Positions 27,591-37,661 of a DNA stretch of 64,000 nt are shown piece after piece. The stretch spans positions 27,861-91,860 of the forward strand of contig CAJQRK010000005.1 in NCBI GenBank assembly GCA_905612305.1, in the 5' to 3' direction. Every line of letters starts with the position of its first letter. Within the stretch, counting starts at the first letter, position 1. The DNA comes from an uncultured Flavobacteriales bacterium. GTDB taxonomy: Bacteria; Bacteroidota; Bacteroidia; Flavobacteriales; BACL11. The notes beneath the pieces were generated by a model. The model was not told the DNA's origin. It did not search any database and was given only the letters and a program-made list of their open reading frames with translations. Position numbers and translations under genes: made by a program.

Positions 27591-29264
27591 TTAAATTAAC
27601 ATTCCTACAATTACAGCTGTAAATAAAGAGGCAAGGGTTCCTCCAATTAAAGCCAAAACTCCAAGTTTAGATAAATCCCCTCTTCTTTTTGGAGCCAGGG
27701 CTCCAATTCCTCCAATCTGTATTCCAATAGAAGCAAAGTTGGCAAAACCACACAATATATATGTGGCAATTATAATGGATCTTTGCTCTGCGAAATCTCC
27801 TGCATTTTTCATTTCCCCTAAGGACATATATCCAAAAAATTCGTTCAACACGGTTTTCTGTCCTAATAGTTCGCCTACTAAAAACATATCCTCCTTGCAG
27901 ACTCCCATAAGCCAAGCAATAGGAGCTCCAATGTATCCTAAAATCATGTTAAATGAAAGTTCAGGATATCTAGTGTTTATAGCAATCCAATCATTTAATG
28001 TAGTCCAATCTCCAACTTTAAAAAGTATAAAATTTGCCATAGACATCAGTGCAATGAACACCAGTAGCATAGCTCCAACATTTACCGCTAATCTGAGCCC
28101 ATCAGTTGTTCCTTGAGAAATTGCTTCTAATTCATTGCAAACCACATCTCCACTATTAACTTCTAATTTCGTTTCAAATTTTTCTTTTTCTGGCAACAAC
28201 ATTTTTGCTGCCACAATAGCTGCTGGCGCCGACATTACAGAAGCCATTATAAGGTGAACAGCAAATTCTTCCCCTAACATTCCAATAAAAGCAGCTAACA
28301 CTCCTCCGGCAATTGTTGCCATTCCTCCACTCATCAGGCACAACATTTCCGACATAGTCATCTTATCTAAATAAGGTTTCACTAATAAAGGGGCTTCTGT
28401 TTGACCGAGAAAAATATTGCCTGCAGCAGCCACACTTTCTGGTCCTGAAAGTTTTAAAGTTTTTTTCATTAGCCAAGCAAATCCGTAAACAATTCTTGGT
28501 AAAATTTTCCAATAATAAAATAAAGAAGTAAGAGCCGAAAAGAAAATTATTGTCGGCAAAACCTGAAATGCAAATACATATCCAAAAGAATCTGACTTAT
28601 CCATTAGGCCTCCAAATAGAAATTCAGATCCCTTATTTGTAAAATATATTATTTTTGCAAATCCCTTTGCAATAAAATTAAATAAATTAAAAACAAATGG
28701 CACTTTCAGAATAAGTATGGCAAATACTATTTGAATTCCTAATCCTTTGCCAACTAATACCCAGTCAATTCCCTTTCTATTTCTGCTAAATAAAAATGCG
28801 ATAAGTAAAAGAGAAATTATTCCAAGAATTCCTCTTAAAAGTGAAGTAATAGAAAATCCGGAAGTTGCTATTGTAGTGGGCTCAATATATTTCTTAAAAG
28901 CATAATTTCTATTATCGTCATTTAAAACTAATTTATTATCTTGTAATTTAACTTTATAAACTCGTATTTTATGATAATGTAATTCCTCAGTATTAGGTGG
29001 GCCGTAATGAAAAGTTAATGATAATACTACCGCATCAAATTCCCATCTTCCTTTTTCTTTTATCTTTTCTTTTTTTAACTCATATGAAAAAGTTCCGTCT
29101 TCATTTATTTGCATGAAATCCCCCTCAGATATTGTCTTCAGATTTTTGCCAGATTTAACTGTATCTGGAAGGATGTAATCATAATTCCATTTCCCAATAA
29201 TTTCTTGCGAATAAGAGAAAATAGACAGTGTGAAAAAAGTAATCAGTAAGAATATTTTTCTCAT
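27591..29264 (-). CDS. Concentrative (CNT/NupC-type) nucleoside transporter with N-terminal secreted lipocalin-like domain
   Basis: CNT core LSGPESVAAAGNIFLGQTEAPLLVKPYLDKMTMSEMLCLMSGGMATIAGGVLAAFIGML; N-terminal 130 aa is a signal peptide plus beta-rich EIIGKWNYDYILPD...GDFMQINEDGTFSYELKKEKIKEKGRWEF. Confidence 0.9.
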   Translation of the reverse strand: MRKIFLLITFFTLSIFSYSQEIIGKWNYDYILPDTVKSGKNLKTISEGDFMQINEDGTFSYELKKEKIKEKGRWEFDAVVLSLTFHYGPPNTEELHYHKIRVYKVKLQDNKLVLNDDNRNYAFKKYIEPTTIATSGFSITSLLRGILGIISLLLIAFLFSRNRKGIDWVLVGKGLGIQIVFAILILKVPFVFNLFNFIAKGFAKIIYFTNKGSEFLFGGLMDKSDSFGYVFAFQVLPTIIFFSALTSLFYYWKILPRIVYGFAWLMKKTLKLSGPESVAAAGNIFLGQTEAPLLVKPYLDKMTMSEMLCLMSGGMATIAGGVLAAFIGMLGEEFAVHLIMASVMSAPAAIVAAKMLLPEKEKFETKLEVNSGDVVCNELEAISQGTTDGLRLAVNVGAMLLVFIALMSMANFILFKVGDWTTLNDWIAINTRYPELSFNMILGYIGAPIAWLMGVCKEDMFLVGELLGQKTVLNEFFGYMSLGEMKNAGDFAEQRSIIIATYILCGFANFASIGIQIGGIGALAPKRRGDLSKLGVLALIGGTLASLFTAVIVGMLI

Positions 29265-29867
29265 TTAATTCTCATTTCGTTTTTTTATTTCATCTCTTAA
29301 TTCAGAGGCGTTTTCATAATCCTCCTCTTCAATGGCAATAACCAACATTTTCTTTAGTTTATCCAAACTGAAAGTATGGACCCCTTGCGGTTCATCCATT
29401 TTATCATCTTCTTCATCAAGTGAAAATAGATCGTCTTCCTCACGGGAGCTATTTACAATAATTCCGGCTCTGGCAAGAATATCCTCATAAGTAAATACAG
29501 GACAAGAATAACGAATTGCAAGAGCAATTGCATCAGAAGTTCTTGCATCTATTTTTACTTCCTCTTCGGTAACTTTATGTTTGCAATGGAAAGCAGCATG
29601 AAAAATTCCTTCAATCAAAGTGTGAATAACAACTTTCTGAATTGTGATATTATAGCTATCCCCAAAAGTTTTGAATAAATCATGCGTTAACGGACGGCCA
29701 GGTTCTTCGGTGCCGTCTAATGCAATAGCAATAGAACGAGCTTCACACCAGCCAATCACAATGGGCAATTGTCGCTTTCCTACAGTTTCGTTCAACAATA
29801 GTACATAGACATTGTTTTGTGAATCACTTTGGCGAATAGCCGCTATATTTAATTGAACAAGATCCAA
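29265..29867 (-). CDS. Bifunctional nuclease (DUF151) family protein with C-terminal UVR motif
   Basis: LPIVIGWCEARSIAIALDGTEEPGRPLTHDLF, DARTSDAIALAIRYSCPVFT; C-terminal LKKMLVIAIEEEDYENASELRDEIKK. Confidence 0.92.
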   Translation of the reverse strand: MDLVQLNIAAIRQSDSQNNVYVLLLNETVGKRQLPIVIGWCEARSIAIALDGTEEPGRPLTHDLFKTFGDSYNITIQKVVIHTLIEGIFHAAFHCKHKVTEEEVKIDARTSDAIALAIRYSCPVFTYEDILARAGIIVNSSREEDDLFSLDEEDDKMDEPQGVHTFSLDKLKKMLVIAIEEEDYENASELRDEIKKRNEN

Positions 29868-29869
29868 AT

Positions 29870-30817
29870 TTAGCTATTTAGTTTTTTAATTTCCTGAATT
29901 AATTTTGGTACAACTTCAAAAGCATCTCCTATAATTCCATAATCAGCCGCTTTAAAGAATGGTGCTTCTGGGTCGGTGTTAATGGCTACCATTACTTTTG
30001 ATGAATTTACGCCAGCCAAATGCTGTATAGCTCCTGAAATTCCAATAGCAATATAAAGATCAGCAGTTACTACCTTTCCGGTTTGCCCAACATGTTCAGC
30101 ATGTGGTCTCCATCCAATATCTGCTACTGGCTTGGAACAGGCTGTTGCCGCTCCTAAAACTTCTGCTAATTCTTCAATCATTCCCCAATTTTCAGGCCCT
30201 TTCAAACCTCTGCCACCTGAAATTACTATTTCAGCTTCCGAGAGGGAAATTTTACCGCTTGCTGTTTCTTGTCCTTGAATAGTGATAGCTCCTTTTTCAT
30301 TAGCAGATGAAGTTTCAATACTGCAACTGCCACCGGTTTCAATTAACTGATAAGAGTTAGGGGTAAAGCAAAGGATAGCTTTTTCAGTATTTATTGTAAT
30401 TAATTCAATTGCTTTTGATGAGAATGCTTTTCGCTTAACTGTAATGGGGGTAGTACTTTCTGCTAATGTAATTACATTACTTATTGCTCCCGCTTTTAGT
30501 TTTGCTGAAAGCCTTGGAGCAATCATTGTTGCTGTGTTTGTATTCGAAAATACAATAACACTAGCATTATTAGCTGCAGTAGCTATTGCATTTGTAGCGG
30601 CCTGGCTATCTCCTTTTTCTATTCCAGCACAAGTAATAACTTTTGAAGCACCATAGCCCCCTAATTTATTCAACTGCTCATCACTTACCTGTCCTAAAGA
30701 AATAGCAATAACATCTGTTCCTAATAGTTTAGCGGTTTCGCTTGCATAAGAAACCGCTTCAAAACTACTTTTTCTAAAATTTCCGCCCCAACTTTCGGTA
30801 TATACTAATACTGACAT
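29870..30817 (-). CDS. etfA: Electron transfer flavoprotein alpha subunit
   Basis: IVISGGRGLKGPENWGMIEELAEVLGAATACSKPVADIGWRPHAEHVGQTGKVVTADLYIAIGISGAIQHLAG. Confidence 0.97.
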   Translation of the reverse strand: MSVLVYTESWGGNFRKSSFEAVSYASETAKLLGTDVIAISLGQVSDEQLNKLGGYGASKVITCAGIEKGDSQAATNAIATAANNASVIVFSNTNTATMIAPRLSAKLKAGAISNVITLAESTTPITVKRKAFSSKAIELITINTEKAILCFTPNSYQLIETGGSCSIETSSANEKGAITIQGQETASGKISLSEAEIVISGGRGLKGPENWGMIEELAEVLGAATACSKPVADIGWRPHAEHVGQTGKVVTADLYIAIGISGAIQHLAGVNSSKVMVAINTDPEAPFFKAADYGIIGDAFEVVPKLIQEIKKLNS

Positions 30818-30836
30818 TTTTCTAATTTCTATTTAA

Positions 30837-31583
30837 TTAAATAACTTTTGCTTCATTGTGCAATAAACTTACTAATTCTGCAACATTATCGGATTCTACT
30901 AATTTACAAGCTCCTTTTTCTGCTGGTCTCTCAAAGCTAACTGAAGTTGTTAATTCCTCAGCTTCCTCCGCTTCGATAATCTCCAAGGGCTTTGTTCTTG
31001 CCTGCATAATCCCTCTCATGTTAGGAATTCGTAAGTCAGACTCTTCAACTAATCCTTTTTGACCTCCTATTACTAAAGGTAAATCAGCGGCTAAAGTTTC
31101 TTTTCCTCCATCAATTTCTCTAGTTAAAGTTGCAGATACTCCTGAGATGTCCATGCCATTACAAGCATTTACAAATGCTAATCCTAAAATTTCAGCAATC
31201 ATAGCGGGTACTGCGCCTCCGTTATAGTCCAAGGATTCTTTGCCAGCAATAATTAAATCAGCAGGATTTTCTTTTAAGTAGCTTGCAATTAAAGCAGCTG
31301 TTGAATAACTATCAGTAGCTACTTTATTAATTCTTATGGCACTATCGGCACCAATAGCTAATGCTTTTCTAATCACAGGTTCGGCAGTAGCATCACCAAC
31401 TGTAATTACTTTGACATTACCTCCGCTAGCTTCTTTCAATAGCATGGCTTTTGTTAAGCCAAATTCATCATTAGGGTTTATTACAAATTGGATTCCACTA
31501 TTATCAAATTTTGTATTATTTTGAGTAAAATTAATTTTTGAAGTAGTATCAGGAACACTACTTATGCAAACTACAATATTCAT
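30837..31583 (-). CDS. etfB: Electron transfer flavoprotein beta subunit
   Basis: VINPNDEFGLTKAMLLKEA, ADLIIAGKESLDYNGGAVPAMIAEILG, LPLVIGGQKGL. Confidence 0.96.
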   Translation of the reverse strand: MNIVVCISSVPDTTSKINFTQNNTKFDNSGIQFVINPNDEFGLTKAMLLKEASGGNVKVITVGDATAEPVIRKALAIGADSAIRINKVATDSYSTAALIASYLKENPADLIIAGKESLDYNGGAVPAMIAEILGLAFVNACNGMDISGVSATLTREIDGGKETLAADLPLVIGGQKGLVEESDLRIPNMRGIMQARTKPLEIIEAEEAEELTTSVSFERPAEKGACKLVESDNVAELVSLLHNEAKVI

Positions 31584-31709
31584 CTTTTTTTGATTTTATT
31601 AAATATGAGCAAATTTAATAAAATGCAATAAAACGGACCAGTTTTTATGAGTAAAAACAAGTGACTATATTAATTAAGGCAGGATCTTATGAGATTTGTA
31701 TAAAAATAC

Positions 31710-31717
31710 TATTTTTG
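31710..31717 (+). promoter_or_regulatory. Bacteroidota-type -7 element for the pyrophosphatase gene
   Basis: TATTTTTG upstream of the CDS at 31761. Confidence 0.45.
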
Positions 31718-31760
31718 CACACATTTTAAAAACAAAAATTAATTAACAAAAAATAAAAAA

Positions 31761-33947
31761 ATGGAAGAGATTTTAAGTCACATTATTGACTACTTACCTT
31801 TTTTTGGGTTACTTGCCTTAAGCTTTGTAATCTGGAAAAATGCGTGGGTATCTAAGCAAGATGAAGGGGATGAGAAAATGAAAAGGATAGCAAAGAATAT
31901 TGCTGACGGAGCAATGTCTTTCTTAAAAGCAGAATACAAAGTGCTATCTGTATTTGTATTTGCTGTTGCAATCCTTTTATATTTTAAAGGTAAAAGTGAT
32001 GTAAAAGAAATTGAAGGAGAAATCATACATATTTCAAGTGGAATGGTTGCATTGTCTTTTGTTGTGGGTGCTATTTGTTCTGCTCTTGCTGGTTTTATTG
32101 GAATGAAAGTTGCAACAAAAGCAAATGTTAGAACTACGCAGGCTGCCAAAACTTCATTAGGAAAAGCTTTGGAAGTAGCATTTTCTGGAGGTGCTGTAAT
32201 GGGACTTGGAGTTGTAGGATTAGGAGTATTAGGATTAAGTTCTTTATTATGGTTTTATGGAGACACATACCAAATGGTTATAGACGGTTCTGTAAATCAC
32301 TCTAATTTAGAAAAAGTATTAAATATATTAGCAGGATTCTCATTGGGAGCTTCTTCCATTGCATTATTTGCAAGAGTTGGTGGCGGTATCTATACTAAAG
32401 CTGCAGATGTTGGTGCTGACCTTGTTGGTAAAGTAGAAGCGGGAATTCCAGAAGATCATCCCTTAAACCCAGCAACAATTGCTGATAATGTAGGTGATAA
32501 TGTAGGTGATGTTGCCGGAATGGGAGCTGATTTATTTGAATCATATGTTGGTTCAATTATTGCAACTATGGTACTTGGCGCTACTTTAACTGGAGTTACA
32601 TTTCATGATGGGATGGGGGCCGTTTACTTACCATTAGTATTGGCTGCTGCCGGAATTATAATGTCAATTATTGGAACATTTTTTGTAAAAGTTAAAGATG
32701 GAGGATCTCCTCACAGAGCTTTAAATATTGGCGAGTTCGGATCAGCCGCACTTATGATTGTGGCTTCTTGGTTTATTATTAATGCTATGTTACCAGACAC
32801 ATTTATGGATGGAGAAACTTCTTATACTAACATGGGAGTATTTTATGCAACTATTACTGGTTTGGTAGCAGGATTATTAGTAGGTAAAGCAACTGAAATG
32901 TACACGGGTACAGGTACAAAAGCTGTAAATTCTATTGTAAAACAATCTGAAACAGGATCAGCGACAACTATTATTGCTGGTTTAGGTGTTGGCATGATGT
33001 CAACAGCTATTCCTATTTTATTAATTGCTACAGCTATTATAGTGTCTCACCATTTTGCTGGAATGTATGGTATTGCAATTGCTGCAGTAGGAATGCTTGC
33101 TAATACTGGTATTCAATTGGCTATAGATGCTTATGGACCAATTTCTGATAATGCTGGTGGTATTGCTGAAATGGCAGAACTTCCTTCTGAAGTTAGAGAA
33201 AGAACTGACAAATTAGATGCTGTAGGAAATACAACTGCTGCAATTGGTAAAGGATTTGCAATTGCATCCGCTGCACTTACAGCACTTGCTTTATTTGCTG
33301 CATTTATGAAAACTGCTGGAATTACAACAATTGATGTAGCTAACCCAGTTGTAATGGCTGGTTTATTAATTGGGGCAATGCTGCCATTTGTATTCTCTGC
33401 AATGGCAATGAATGCAGTTGGTAGAGCTGCAATGGCAATGATTGAAGAAGTGAGAAGGCAATTTAGAGATATTCCTGCACTTAAAGCAGCCTTAGAAGTA
33501 ATGAGAAAATATGATTCTGACATGAGCAAAGCTACTCCAGAAGACAGAGCTATATTTGATGCTGCTGATGGAGTTGCAGAATACGATAAATGTGTTGATA
33601 TTTCTACAAAAGCATCTATTAAAGAAATGGTAATGCCAGGGTTGCTTGCAATTATTGTTCCTGTTGCTATAGGTTTTGGTGGTGGAGCTGAAATGCTAGG
33701 AGGTTTACTTGCAGGAGTTACATCTTGTGGTGTGCTTATGGCAATTTTCCAATCCAATGCAGGTGGGGCTTGGGATAATGCTAAAAAAACAATTGAAGAA
33801 AAAGGAGGTAAAGGAACTGAAGCTCATAAAGCGTCAGTTGTTGGTGATACTGTTGGAGATCCATTTAAAGACACATCTGGCCCTTCATTAAATATATTAT
33901 TAAAATTAATCTCAGTTGTAGCTCTTGTAATTGCATCATCTTTATAA
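31761..33947 (+). CDS. hppA: Membrane-bound cation-translocating inorganic pyrophosphatase
   Basis: [103 protein letters not shown]. Confidence 0.97.
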   Translation: MEEILSHIIDYLPFFGLLALSFVIWKNAWVSKQDEGDEKMKRIAKNIADGAMSFLKAEYKVLSVFVFAVAILLYFKGKSDVKEIEGEIIHISSGMVALSFVVGAICSALAGFIGMKVATKANVRTTQAAKTSLGKALEVAFSGGAVMGLGVVGLGVLGLSSLLWFYGDTYQMVIDGSVNHSNLEKVLNILAGFSLGASSIALFARVGGGIYTKAADVGADLVGKVEAGIPEDHPLNPATIADNVGDNVGDVAGMGADLFESYVGSIIATMVLGATLTGVTFHDGMGAVYLPLVLAAAGIIMSIIGTFFVKVKDGGSPHRALNIGEFGSAALMIVASWFIINAMLPDTFMDGETSYTNMGVFYATITGLVAGLLVGKATEMYTGTGTKAVNSIVKQSETGSATTIIAGLGVGMMSTAIPILLIATAIIVSHHFAGMYGIAIAAVGMLANTGIQLAIDAYGPISDNAGGIAEMAELPSEVRERTDKLDAVGNTTAAIGKGFAIASAALTALALFAAFMKTAGITTIDVANPVVMAGLLIGAMLPFVFSAMAMNAVGRAAMAMIEEVRRQFRDIPALKAALEVMRKYDSDMSKATPEDRAIFDAADGVAEYDKCVDISTKASIKEMVMPGLLAIIVPVAIGFGGGAEMLGGLLAGVTSCGVLMAIFQSNAGGAWDNAKKTIEEKGGKGTEAHKASVVGDTVGDPFKDTSGPSLNILLKLISVVALVIASSL

Positions 33948-33975
33948 ATAATACACTGAACAATAAATAAATATT

Positions 33976-34524
33976 ATGAAGACTATATTAAAATTATTAT
34001 ATGCAGTTATAATTACTGTATTACTAGTAAGTTGTGGAGGAAATGATAAAACTACTGATGGTCCTAAGCTTGAAAATGCATTAGTTAAAGATAGTAAAAT
34101 TACAGAAAGTCTAGAGAAAAAATCTGCACTTTATGGAAAAGCAGAGAGTTTTGACTTTAATTTCTCAAAAGGAGATAATTTTAAGAAATTCAATATTACA
34201 ATGATTGTTGTATCTGCAGATATGAATTGTACTGCAGAGGCTAAGTTATGTGAAGAAATATCTAGCTTTATTGGAGGCAATAAATTAGTTTTTAGTTCTT
34301 CAGAGGAATATGCTTTAAGAGAGGAAGAATCACCCGAATATAGAATGATGCAAAAAGGAACTATTGAGATTAATGATAATACTTATGGCGGAACTCTATA
34401 TTATAATGGAGACGGGAGTAATAAAGTATCAGCATGGTTTTATGGCAAGTTAATTTTCGAATTACCTGCAATAAAATCACTAAAAGGGGAGCCATTAATA
34501 ATCGAAATAAAAGGGAAGAAATAA
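33976..34524 (+). CDS. Hypothetical lipoprotein
   Basis: Lipobox VLLVSCGGNDK; no family recognised; closely follows hppA and ends before a terminator. Confidence 0.6.
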   Translation: MKTILKLLYAVIITVLLVSCGGNDKTTDGPKLENALVKDSKITESLEKKSALYGKAESFDFNFSKGDNFKKFNITMIVVSADMNCTAEAKLCEEISSFIGGNKLVFSSSEEYALREEESPEYRMMQKGTIEINDNTYGGTLYYNGDGSNKVSAWFYGKLIFELPAIKSLKGEPLIIEIKGKK

Positions 34525-34540
34525 TTTCAAATTATAATAA

Positions 34541-34570
34541 AAAAAGCCCCTCAGATGAGCGGCTTTTTTT
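34541..34570 (+). terminator. Intrinsic terminator
   Basis: AAAAGCC-c-CTCA-GA-TGAG-c-GGCTTTTTTTTT hairpin with T tract. Confidence 0.8.
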
Positions 34571-34591
34571 TTATTACTTATTATTAGATAA

Positions 34592-35206
34592 TTAGAATAA
34601 TCCATTTATTTCAGCATCTATCTTTTCAATAATTTTTCCTAAATCTTCTTCCTCATCTGCAAAATTCATATCATCAACATCAATAATCAAAATCTTACCT
34701 TTCGTGTATTCTCCAATCCACGCCTCATATCTTTCATTAAGTCTTGTTAGGTAATCTAAACGAATACTAGTTTCATATTCTCTCCCTCTTTTTTGGATTT
34801 GCCCTACAAGGGTAGGTACTGAAGCTCTTAAATAAATAAGTAAATCAGGAGATTTAATAAATCCATCCATTAAATTAAAAAATTCCATATAATTATCAAA
34901 ATCTCTTGAGCTCATTAATCCCATAGCATGTAAGTTGGGTGCGAAAATAAATGCATCTTCATATATTGTTCTGTCCTGAACATATTTTTCCCCACTTTCC
35001 CTTATATTAATAATTTGTCTAAATCTGCTGTTTAAAAAATAAACTTGTAGGTTGAACGACCACCTTTGCATGTCTTTATAAAAATCATTTAAGTAAGGGT
35101 TGTTTTCCACATCTTCATAATGCGCTTCCCATTTGTAATGTTTAGAAAGTTTAGTTGTTAAGGTTGTTTTTCCAGAACCAATATTTCCAGCAATTGCTAT
35201 GTGCAT
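34592..35206 (-). CDS. Deoxynucleoside kinase
   Basis: MHIAIAGNIGSGKTTLTTKLSKHYKW, QDRTIYEDAFIFAPNLHAMGLM, LLIYLRASVPTLVGQIQKRGREYE. Confidence 0.93.
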   Translation of the reverse strand: MHIAIAGNIGSGKTTLTTKLSKHYKWEAHYEDVENNPYLNDFYKDMQRWSFNLQVYFLNSRFRQIINIRESGEKYVQDRTIYEDAFIFAPNLHAMGLMSSRDFDNYMEFFNLMDGFIKSPDLLIYLRASVPTLVGQIQKRGREYETSIRLDYLTRLNERYEAWIGEYTKGKILIIDVDDMNFADEEEDLGKIIEKIDAEINGLF

Positions 35207-35290
35207 ATTTAAAATTTTCGTCTAAAGTAAAAAAAGATATCCTACCGTATGTGTAAAATGCAATTTAGCAAACTAATTTGTTGAAAACTT

Positions 35291-36802
35291 CTATAGGAGC
35301 GCTAGAATTTCATCTGCAATTTTACGGTCATTACTTAGTCTTGGCACTTTGTACTGTCCGCCTAATCGGTTATTTTGTTTCAACCATTTATAAAATTTAT
35401 TATTTTGAATGAGTATGATTTCGGGTGGATTTAGGATTAAGTTTTTAGTTCTTTTTGCTGCATAGTCTGAGTTTAGCTCTTTTAATTTATTATCGAGTTC
35501 TTGTTTGAAAAGCCGCATATCTTTTGGCGGTTTAGTAAATTCAATCAACCATTGATGTCCTCCAGAATCATTATCAATAAAAATAGGAGCTACAGTATAA
35601 TCTTTAATTGAAGCGTTATATTTGCTACATGCAGCCAATAAAGCACTATCCGTATTTTCAACCACTAATTCTTCCCCAAAAGTATTTAAGAAACTTTTGG
35701 TGCGCCCTATAATTTTTATCCGATACGGATTGGTTGCTGTAAAACGAACTACATCTCCAATTAAATACCGCCAAAGCCCTCCGTTGGTGCTTATTACTAA
35801 GGCGTAATCAATATTTAGCTGTACATCTTTTAAGGGTATTGCTTCACGAATTCCTTTTTTGTATTTTTTCATAGGGATAAATTCATAGAAGATGCCATAG
35901 TCCAACATTAATAATAAACCTTCTGATGGATTTTTGTCTTGTATTCCAATGAATCCTTCTGATGCATTGTAGCCTTCCAAATAATTCATTTTTTCAGAAG
36001 GAATAAGCGTTTTAAATTGAGATTTGTAAGGCTCAAAATTTATTCCACCATGCATATAGAGCTCTAGGTTTGGCCAAACTTCACTAATATTTTTTTTACC
36101 ACTTATGGTTAAAATACGCTTTAATAGGATTAACATCCAGGAGGGAACCCCTGTCAAATTTGTAATATTAGCTTTCACAGCTTGCCTAGCTATGCGTTCC
36201 AATTTACCTTCCCAATCTTCCATTAATGCAGTTTCAATATCAGGGATTCTATGATAATTTACCCAAAAAGGAAATTCATCTAAAAGGATTGCCGATAAAT
36301 CACCATCTTTATAATTCCCGGTTAATGATTTTTTAAGACTCCCTCCTAACATCAACCCCTTTCCATTATAGACATCCAAATTGCTAAAGTTGTTTCCGTA
36401 CAATGAGAGCATATCTTTTCCGCCCTTAAAATGACAATTTTTGAGAGAATCTTGAGTAATAGGGATGAATTTGCTTTGTGCATTTGTTGTCCCTGATGAT
36501 CTTGCAAACCATTTTATTTTTCCTGGCCAAAGTACATTTCGCTCTCCTTTTCTTGCTCTTTCAACAAATCCAGAAAACTCTTCATAGGTTCTAATTGGGA
36601 TATTCTTTGAAAAATGAGCGTAATCATTAATGGTGCTAAAATGATGCGCTTGGCCAAAAGCAGTATTTCTACCTTTTGAAATAAGAAAGTTAAATACTTT
36701 TTCCTGTGTCTTAATTGGCTTTTTGCAAAACTCATCAATATTTTTAATGCGTTTTTGCATCATAAATGAAAGAATAGAATTTTTAAGAGAAAGCTTGTTC
36801 AA
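35291..36802 (-). CDS. GH3 auxin-responsive promoter family protein (acyl-acid amido-synthetase fold)
   Basis: IKWFARSSGTTNAQSKFIPIT, NLELYMHGGINFEPY, YNASEGFIGIQD, GRTKSFLNTFGEELVVENTD. Start uncertain: TTG near 36802 or ATG near 36763. Confidence 0.88.
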   Translation of the reverse strand: MNKLSLKNSILSFMMQKRIKNIDEFCKKPIKTQEKVFNFLISKGRNTAFGQAHHFSTINDYAHFSKNIPIRTYEEFSGFVERARKGERNVLWPGKIKWFARSSGTTNAQSKFIPITQDSLKNCHFKGGKDMLSLYGNNFSNLDVYNGKGLMLGGSLKKSLTGNYKDGDLSAILLDEFPFWVNYHRIPDIETALMEDWEGKLERIARQAVKANITNLTGVPSWMLILLKRILTISGKKNISEVWPNLELYMHGGINFEPYKSQFKTLIPSEKMNYLEGYNASEGFIGIQDKNPSEGLLLMLDYGIFYEFIPMKKYKKGIREAIPLKDVQLNIDYALVISTNGGLWRYLIGDVVRFTATNPYRIKIIGRTKSFLNTFGEELVVENTDSALLAACSKYNASIKDYTVAPIFIDNDSGGHQWLIEFTKPPKDMRLFKQELDNKLKELNSDYAAKRTKNLILNPPEIILIQNNKFYKWLKQNNRLGGQYKVPRLSNDRKIADEILALL

Positions 36803-36839
36803 TTTTGGTATATTTAGGGTTTGAAAAATACAAAAAATT

Positions 36840-37661
36840 ATGTTGAGAGATACGCTTAAAAAAATGGATACAGAGCTTAAGAAGGAGGTGCAATACACCT
36901 TAGATATTCACGGGATTTCTCATAAGATGAATAATTATATTGGCACGCAAATAAAGATACATTGGAGTGGTGTTGTAATTTGTCAATGTGGAAAAAAAGC
37001 GGATAAGTTTTATCGTTCCGGATATTGCTATAAATGTTATTGGGAATCGCCTTTAGCCTCACAAAGTATTTTTAAACCAGAATTATGTACTGCACATTTG
37101 GGAATTGAAGAGAGAGACTTGGAATGGGAAAAAGAATTTCAAATTGCTCCTCATTATGTGTATTTAGCAAACTCAAGTGGTATTAAAGTTGGTATTACTA
37201 GAGGGTCTCAGGGAGTAGTGAGGTGGATGGATCAAGGAGCAAGTCAAGCAATATTATTAGCTGAAGTGCCTAATAGAAGGTTTTCAGGAGATATTGAAGT
37301 CTCTCTAAAGCGCTTTGTTGCTGATGTAACCAATTGGAGGAAAATGCTTTCAGGAATTCCTGAATCAGTTGATTTAGTAAAAATGAAGGGGGAACTTGCC
37401 GTACATGTCCCTAAAGAGTTGAAACAATATATCTTGCCTAATAATACAGTAACTGAGATTAGATACCCAGTAACACAATATCCAAAAAAAATAAAGAGTG
37501 TGAAATTAGAAAGGACCCCTATTATTGAAGGAGAATTGTTGGGCATCAAAGGGCAATACTTATTGTTGGATGAGGATAGAGTATTTAATATCCGATCGCA
37601 TGAAGGGTTTATCTCAACCTTTTCGCATCAAGAAATTGCTCAGCAAGGCTTGTTATTTTAA
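36840..37661 (+). CDS. DUF2797 family protein
   Basis: Zinc-ribbon-like CQCGKKADKFYRSGYCYKCYWESPLA; HYVYLANSSGIKVGITRGSQGVVRWMDQGASQAILLAEVPNRRFSGDIEVSLKRFVADVTNWRKML. Confidence 0.8.
   Translation: MLRDTLKKMDTELKKEVQYTLDIHGISHKMNNYIGTQIKIHWSGVVICQCGKKADKFYRSGYCYKCYWESPLASQSIFKPELCTAHLGIEERDLEWEKEFQIAPHYVYLANSSGIKVGITRGSQGVVRWMDQGASQAILLAEVPNRRFSGDIEVSLKRFVADVTNWRKMLSGIPESVDLVKMKGELAVHVPKELKQYILPNNTVTEIRYPVTQYPKKIKSVKLERTPIIEGELLGIKGQYLLLDEDRVFNIRSHEGFISTFSHQEIAQQGLLF

Noticed and set aside
27739-28116. 125-aa ORF antisense to the CNT transporter
   Set aside because: Lies wholly inside conserved transporter core; no recognisable family.
31790-32149. 119-aa antisense ORF inside hppA
   Set aside because: Same reasoning; no domain pattern and no separate promoter.
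32484-32516. Short direct repeat gataatgtaggtgataatgtaggtgat
   Set aside because: Encodes the conserved DNVGDNVGD motif of membrane pyrophosphatases; not a repeat element.
33131-33757. 208-aa ORF antisense to hppA
   Set aside because: Low-complexity Ala/Ser/Ile-rich translation, fully inside a strongly conserved gene; an artefact of codon composition.
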